Shown: in pieces, positions 58,575-64,000 of the stretch
How positions within the stretch are numbered: position 1 is the stretch's first letter
Layout of the letters: the number at the start of each line of letters is the position of its first letter
Assembly (NCBI GenBank): GCA_973895155.1
Contig: OZ316892.1
Coordinates: 682,001 to 746,000, forward strand
Source: Marsupella aquatica
Taxonomy: Eukaryota > Marchantiophyta
DNA: 64,000 bases
Direction: 5' to 3'
Made by a program: the position numbers and the translations under genes
The notes under the pieces: generated by a model
Seen by the model: only the letters and a program-made list of their open reading frames with translations
Databases searched by the model: none
Told to the model about the DNA's origin: nothing

Positions 58575-60040
58575 AATATGAAACCGCAAGGGTTGCACAA
58601 AAATTAAAAGCAACAAAAATATTTCCTCCCATTCCCCCACCATACCAAAAAAAAGGGAAAATGTTCCGCTGGACTCAATATATATCATCCAAAAAGATAA
58701 AACAAGTAAAAGCCAGAAACTCTTGGAAAACAGGTAGTTCAGTTTGGATCCCAAACGAATTAAGGAAAGGAAATGCCAGAGTAAAGCAGAGAGAGAAAAC
58801 AGAGAGTGGGTGAGGATTGATTTTTTCCCAATTTTTCCTTACTGTTTTTAATTGTTTTGTATGTGGACAATGGGAGAGGGGAGGGCAAGGATCACATATT
58901 ATCGAAGGAGAGAAATGAATGTGAGAAGAAAGATTTTTGAAACATGAAATCTCACGTTGCACAAAAATTTAAAAATAACCGAATGCCTTCCTCCCCTTCC
59001 CCCACCACACCAAAAACGGAAAAAGGTTCCTTTGCACTCAAACCAAAAAATACATATAAATATATCACCTCAAATGATAAACCAAGTAAGTCTGAATTGT
59101 ACCTGGGGCAACCAAAAAACTGCAGGAGAATGAAATCTGGGATGGACTGGTTTGTGGTGCTCAATTTGTCCTCACGGCTAAGACCTTTGTATAAAGATCC
59201 TGGCTTCAAGTTTCTCCCTTGGTGTGAGAGCAGTCGGCATGATTTGGCAAAGTCCGCATGATTTGGCAAAGGAGATGGGTATTGTAAACTGTGCAGGGCA
59301 GTAGGGAGGGCAGTTATTGAAACTATCCCCCATCTCTTTGCTCAGTGTGTGCATACTAGGAGATACTGGGCTTTGGGTGCTGGTGGCTTCCAAAGCACCT
59401 TTGCTGACTACTAGGATAGGCTGCTAGCCATGCTTGATCTGACTGGGGAGAGAACACAGCACAGTGGCAAAACTCTTTGTTTCTATCAGATCCCCTGGTC
59501 CTATGGTTGGGTTGGAATGTCCATTTGTTTCAGGTAAATGGCTGCACAAAATTTTACCTTAGTATTTATTCTGTCGGAAGCGGCTGACCAAGTGACTGAG
59601 GTTGGATTGCAACTGCCCCTGGGCGCGCCACACTAGATTACTGTGAGTGAAGGAGATAATTAATCAGGAAAGAATAGCCTGGCTGAATAGGTGTCAAGTG
59701 TGGATTACATCTGGCTAAGGATTTAGCATGCCCTTTGAGTCTGCTTGGTTAGTCAATTTTGTTAATGGGCTCAGTGCTTTATGATGGCCCCTGTAGTAGT
59801 TGCTGGCATCCGGCCTGTTGTTGATTGGAGTTCTCGCTGACTTCCTGGTAGGGAGTTGTTGCTGTTGTTAATGTGGCAGCACGGTTGGTTCCCCCCTTGC
59901 CACGGGGTTTCCATGGCCTCTATTTTATAGCATACAAAATTCCCAAGATAAAACAAGTAAAAGCCAAATGAGAAACTCATATCACCCCAAAAGATAAAAC
60001 AGTAAAAGCCAAAAGGGAAACTCCTGGAAGAAGAGAGTGG
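58575..60040. repeat. Diverged dispersed repeat, three partial copies
   Basis: Blocks at about 58575-58735 and 58943-59110 share GTTGCACAAAAATT, CCTCCC-TTCCCCCACCA and the pattern AAAAAG-TTCC ... ACTCAA. They also share a GATAAA-CAAGTAA phrase, which recurs twice more at about 59947-60010 as AAGATAAAACAAGTAAAAGC. Copies are on the same strand. No coding frame is shared, so this is likely a short non-coding repeat. Confidence 0.5.
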
Positions 60041-61076
60041 CAACAATCAAATCCTAAACCATGTGGCCAATAAGGATGTGGCCACACTTTGAGGGGAGGA
60101 GAAATATAAAATCAAATAACCTCTCGTTGCAGAACTGCTCCGTTCTCATGGGGTATACACAACCTGTTGAGGGTGTATGGTCAAAACGGGATGTACACTT
60201 ATTCTCATGTGTGGCATGTTTTGATTGGATATCTTCTTGTATTTCTACAGCCGTCCCCTTCATTTTGACAATACATCCTGGGGCCATTTTTGGGGGGCCA
60301 CCACAATATCATAAGGAATTGGTGCACTGGCTGGACAGTGCTAGTACTCGAATGAGCAAGCCCTTTAAGTCTGAAACACTAAAACTTTTGACAGAAAACC
60401 AAAACCGGTAATCAAACACGTAATAAAACTTACACAAGTAGATAGTCAAATGCAAGCTTCTGAAGGAAACTTTCATTCGTGATGAGTTCGAAACAATGAG
60501 TTCGAAACAAGAACAGACCAATTGCACCTCGAAAGCCTTCACTTGGCTTTATTCAAAATTTTATCAATCTTTCAAGCCTATGTCCGCAACAAGGCAACTA
60601 CCAGAGCACGTCTAGTAATCTAACGAGGAAATTAGGAGGCCGTATCAAAATTTCCTTTTGCTCATGTCAAGCCAAGAGCGACACTTAGCAGATCTGTGAT
60701 TTCGATTGTCAAGAAGCAATGCTGTTCAGTGAAGCTAGAATTTGGATGTTTGTCAACACTCACTGTGACCAACGCTTTTCCTCCCGATCATTTCTCCGTT
60801 ACTCCCAAAATTGGTGAATAGATGAAATATCTTGCAGCCTTGTAAGGGCTACTAGAACCCCAAACTGGATGATCACAAAATTCCTGTCACGGAACTGCCA
60901 TGCTAGCAACAATAATGCGGCACCCTCTCCCCCCCAGCCCCCCTCTGGGGCGAATAATGGTTTTCTGCATGTATGCGCTTCATGAATCACACAACGAAGA
61001 CCTGCCTATCTCTGGGCTGCCAGAGAGTATTGTTTAAAGCCACTTTCCAGCCAGCGCAACACAGCTTTCAATCTGG
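60041..61076. other. Intergenic DNA downstream of the PPR gene
   Basis: A + strand frame at 60061-60411 is open for 116 codons but has no recognisable motif. The part next to 61076 is expected to be the 3' untranslated region of the PPR gene. GAGTTCGAAACAA occurs twice at 60483-60510. Confidence 0.35.
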
Positions 61077-63449
61077 TCACCAGTAATCACCACAAGAACA
61101 AACGCCATCTTTGAAATGGTGAAAGCGATTTGCATCCCTCGCTATAATCTCGCGTCCTGTCACCTTAGAGATAAACTTGGTTGCTGTGTGACAATCTGGA
61201 CACACCCGAAGGTTCTTAGTTAGACGAATTGGCTGTTCCCGAGGTATGTGAATTAGTCCGTAAGCAATAGCCAACTTCTCACTGTGAGAGCAAAGAGCTA
61301 GTTCTTTATACTCCTCATTGATATCATGTAGCACAAGCCGGGTGTCGGGAATGTAGCCTTCAGCCTTCAGTTTTTCAGTCAATTTATTAAGCTCAGTATA
61401 TATCGCCTGCGCTTCTGGGTGAGATGTATCCGCTACGACAAACTCATGCATCTTGTTATCAACTTCAATCCAGCAACGCCCTGGCTCCTTCCGAACACCT
61501 CTCCTTTGCATCATACTGCGCACCAAAGACACCTTCTCCCACTTGCCAGCCGCAGCATAGATGTTGGAGAGAAGCACATATGGAGAGGCCATACTGGGTT
61601 CCAACTTGAAAAGCTCTTGAGCGGCAAGTTCGCCCAACTCCACATTACCGTAAGTTCTACAAGCCCCAAGCAAGGCAGTCCAAGTCACCGTATTTGGTTC
61701 AATTGGCATGTCAATAATGAAGAGCTTTGCTTCCTCAACGTGTCCTGCCCGCCCAAGAAGATCCACCATGCAGTTGTAATGCACAATGTCAGGCTCAATC
61801 CCATAATCTTGCTTCATTGCTAAAAAGAGTTTACCGCCGTCATCAACAAGGCCACCATGGCAACAGGCCGACAACACTGCCACGAATGAAGTCCCGTTGG
61901 GCTTCACACCGTCTGCGTTCATTTTCCTGAAGAGCTCCAGGGCTTCATTCCCACATCCATGTTGTGCAAGTCCACCGATCATTGCATTCCACGTAACTAC
62001 ATCGTGTTTTTCCATTCTCTCAAAAACCCGTCGGGCATCATCTATACTGCCACTCTTTGCATACATGTGAACCAGTGCATTCCCCACACCTAAATCTGAC
62101 TCCAGTCCCACCTTGCTAGCATGGCCATGAACATCCTTCACCCACTCCAAAGCCCCGGCACTTGCAGCTGCATTCAGGATGCTCAGACAAGTGATTGCAC
62201 CCGGTCTGAAGCCTTCCCGTTTCATTTGGCAAAACAGCCGATATGCTTCATGCCCACAACCATGTTGTGCAAGCCCACCGATCATTGTATTCCATGTGAC
62301 TACATCGCGTTTCTCCATTCTGTCAAAAACTCGTCGGGCGTCATCGATACTGCCACTCTCTGCATACATGTGAACCAGTGCAGTGCCCACACGCAAATGC
62401 GACTCCAGTCCCGCTTTGCTAGCATGGCCATGAATCTCTTTCACCCACTTCAAAGCCCCCGCACTTGCAGATGCATTCAGGATGCTCACATAAGTGATTT
62501 CATTTGGTTCGAAGCCTTGGCGTCTCATTTCAAGAAACATTCGATATGCTTCCAAACCACGACCACTTCCTGCATATGCTCCAATCATTATGTTCCATGT
62601 GATGACATCTCGATGAGTCAAATCTTCAAAAACTCGAGTTGCCTCTGTGAGGCACCCACACTTTGCGTACATCTTAAGGAGGGCAGTCCCTACACGGACA
62701 TCTGCTTCGAAACCGGCTTGTCGAATACACACATGCAGTTCTTTTCCCCAAGTCAGAGCTGATGGGCTGGCACATGCCTTCAAAATGCACAAATATGTGA
62801 CCTCATTAGGTCGCATACCTTCTTGGCGCATTAATTTGAAAACTTCCAAGGCGGATTCAGGATGACGACTCTTAACATAGCCAGTAATCATCGAGTTCCA
62901 ATGAATAACACTCTTCTCCTCAAGTTCATCAAAAACTCGGCGTGCATCCAGCAATCCCCCGCATTTGATGTACACATTCAGGAGGGTACTTGCCACATAT
63001 GGATTCTTATCCATTCTACTCTCGATCATGCAGTCATGAACTTGCTTGGTCGCAAAAAGGTCGTTCTGTTGCAAGCACATTTGCAGAACTTTAATATACA
63101 TGGACGAGTTTGAAGTACTGCCTCCTTGTAGAAGATTCTGCAAAACAGCAATTGCTTCACTAGTGGTAGCAGCGCTATGGATGTGAGTACGGGGATTCGC
63201 TTGTGCAGTGTCTCGAGACCAATCTCTCCTGCCATAACTGGCACGAGGCTGCAATCTGCTGTGAGCAGTCAAACTGAGCCCTTCCTTCATCCATGCTGAA
63301 GTCGACGGCCCATCCATCCAAAGAGCTCTCTTTGGCACCTCCTCGGTCTTCAGGTCTTGTCCTACTGAATTCTCGGTCTGCCTGATGACCGAGCCCACAG
63401 GTCTACTTGCAGGTACAGGGTAACTTGTTAGAGAACGGATCGGCACCAT
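61077..63449 (-). CDS. PLS-type pentatricopeptide repeat protein with E and DYW domains
   Basis: An intronless frame of 790 codons including the stop (first ATG at 63449; open to 63476 without ATG). After an arginine-rich N-terminus that fits organelle targeting come about a dozen PPR motifs in P-L-S order (for example VVTWNTMIGGLAQHGCG, GTALVHMYAESGSIDDARR). Then follow the E region (EPNTVTWTALLGACR) and a full DYW domain: the PG-box GRCWIEV, HSEKLA and CPDCH as the zinc-binding cytidine-deaminase signature, and C-terminal GDYW. Such proteins bind one organellar RNA site and edit C to U. All catalytic residues are present. Two adjacent 101-residue triplets are nearly identical. A truncated paralogue lies at 21.8-22.6 kb. 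Confidence 0.93.
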   Translation of the reverse strand: MVPIRSLTSYPVPASRPVGSVIRQTENSVGQDLKTEEVPKRALWMDGPSTSAWMKEGLSLTAHSRLQPRASYGRRDWSRDTAQANPRTHIHSAATTSEAIAVLQNLLQGGSTSNSSMYIKVLQMCLQQNDLFATKQVHDCMIESRMDKNPYVASTLLNVYIKCGGLLDARRVFDELEEKSVIHWNSMITGYVKSRHPESALEVFKLMRQEGMRPNEVTYLCILKACASPSALTWGKELHVCIRQAGFEADVRVGTALLKMYAKCGCLTEATRVFEDLTHRDVITWNIMIGAYAGSGRGLEAYRMFLEMRRQGFEPNEITYVSILNASASAGALKWVKEIHGHASKAGLESHLRVGTALVHMYAESGSIDDARRVFDRMEKRDVVTWNTMIGGLAQHGCGHEAYRLFCQMKREGFRPGAITCLSILNAAASAGALEWVKDVHGHASKVGLESDLGVGNALVHMYAKSGSIDDARRVFERMEKHDVVTWNAMIGGLAQHGCGNEALELFRKMNADGVKPNGTSFVAVLSACCHGGLVDDGGKLFLAMKQDYGIEPDIVHYNCMVDLLGRAGHVEEAKLFIIDMPIEPNTVTWTALLGACRTYGNVELGELAAQELFKLEPSMASPYVLLSNIYAAAGKWEKVSLVRSMMQRRGVRKEPGRCWIEVDNKMHEFVVADTSHPEAQAIYTELNKLTEKLKAEGYIPDTRLVLHDINEEYKELALCSHSEKLAIAYGLIHIPREQPIRLTKNLRVCPDCHTATKFISKVTGREIIARDANRFHHFKDGVCSCGDYW

Positions 63450-64000
63450 GTTGAAAGATCCTGGCCTGGTCAACAACTATATAGGCCGGCTCTACTCTTG
63501 TTCGGCTTTTCGGTTCAAATCTTGGACCAGGCCGCCCATTATTTGGACTTGGGGCTCGCTGATCAGATGTACTCTGTTCCGCTCGCCGTGACCTTGTCTG
63601 CTCTGACAGTACTGGCTTAAAGCTTGCTCTCGAACCTGGCTGGGCAACTTCAAGCGATGATGATGAAGTACTTTTGTCGAAATTCCCAGCAGCATTCAAG
63701 TCCCGGGTCCTGCTCTGATGTTGAGGCTTAAGTGCAGTCGGGTTTTGGGTGACTCGGGAGGGATAATTCCGTGGGGGTCGATGATATTTGCCAAACGTTC
63801 AATCCAAAGACTATACATACACAGTTCTCTTCGGTGCCCTGGCAGGATTGAAGTTGAATGCGTCCTTATAGTTTTCTTTCGGCCATGGCCTCTGCAGTGT
63901 CAGCGGTCTGGCATTTCCGTGAAAAGAATGTGGGAGCTGCGTCACACAAAAACTTACTCTGTGTAATTGATTATCCAGGAGAAGTACCCGCTGCCGCTGA
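63450..64000 (-). other. 5' region of the PPR gene
   Basis: A minus-strand frame at 63403-63699 (98 codons, Ser/Arg-rich) overlaps the start of the PPR frame in another phase and could be a lost or spliced N-terminus. The part from about 63795 to the window edge is conserved in the truncated paralogue near 22.4-22.56 kb, which suggests it belonged to the transcript or promoter of the ancestral gene. Confidence 0.4.

Noticed and set aside
61419-63113. Plus-strand frames of up to 213 codons over the PPR gene
   Set aside because: They are antisense shadows; repetition in the PPR gene makes them look repetitive too.
1-64000. CRISPR arrays, rRNA genes, intact tRNA genes, telomere arrays
   Set aside because: No regularly spaced identical repeats with unique spacers, no rRNA sequence, and no full tRNA cloverleaf were seen by eye; a covariance scan would be needed to exclude tRNAs fully.

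Overview
The window looks like nuclear DNA of a land plant, most likely a bryophyte and probably a moss. The nuclear plant character rests on spliced genes with plant-type splice sites, a PLS-type PPR protein with a complete DYW domain, a kinesin-12 tail, a chloroplast NDH-assembly factor (CRR7) and Ty1/copia and Tigger-type elements. The moss leaning is inferred from three things: the wording of the PPR-DYW repeats, a pseudogene of the ciliary kinase NME7 (kept in plants with swimming sperm), and a fungal-type FTR1 iron permease. I cannot name the species.

Layout. At 1-3.2 kb lies a Tigger/pogo DNA transposon with an intact DDD transposase and, on the same strand, a BRCT-domain reading frame. 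A complete Ty1/copia element (5433-12319) has 110-bp LTRs and a GAACC target duplication; its polyprotein carries four in-frame stops and one frameshift. From 12.3 to 24.6 kb the DNA is mostly repeats and relics: short tandem duplications, an intronless NME7 pseudogene (17.7-18.8 kb), a tRNA-like SINE fragment (21.0 kb) and an internally deleted copy of the PPR gene (21.8-22.6 kb).

Genes. CRR7 (+, three exons, 24606-25818). The tail of a kinesin-12 (-, fifteen exons, 27253-33913), with no motor domain in sight and a decayed 5' side up to about 35 kb. A conserved coiled-coil protein with a C-terminal GW-GAGFDVD motif (+, seven exons, 40971-43187) and an optional 17-nt microexon. An FSH1/OVCA2-type serine hydrolase (+, 48318-50756) whose first exon I could not find. 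An intronless FTR1 iron permease (-, 54527-55492). A PPR-DYW editing factor (-, 61077-63449). Exon coordinates were derived by hand from reading-frame phase and splice dinucleotides and fit in phase throughout.

The genes do not form a pathway; they are unrelated nuclear genes separated by repeat-rich DNA. The most interesting items are the fungal-like permease, the motorless kinesin-12, the Tigger element that seems to carry a BRCT frame, the young but disabled copia copy, and the two paralogous relics (NME7 and PPR). I did not find a clearly new biological system.
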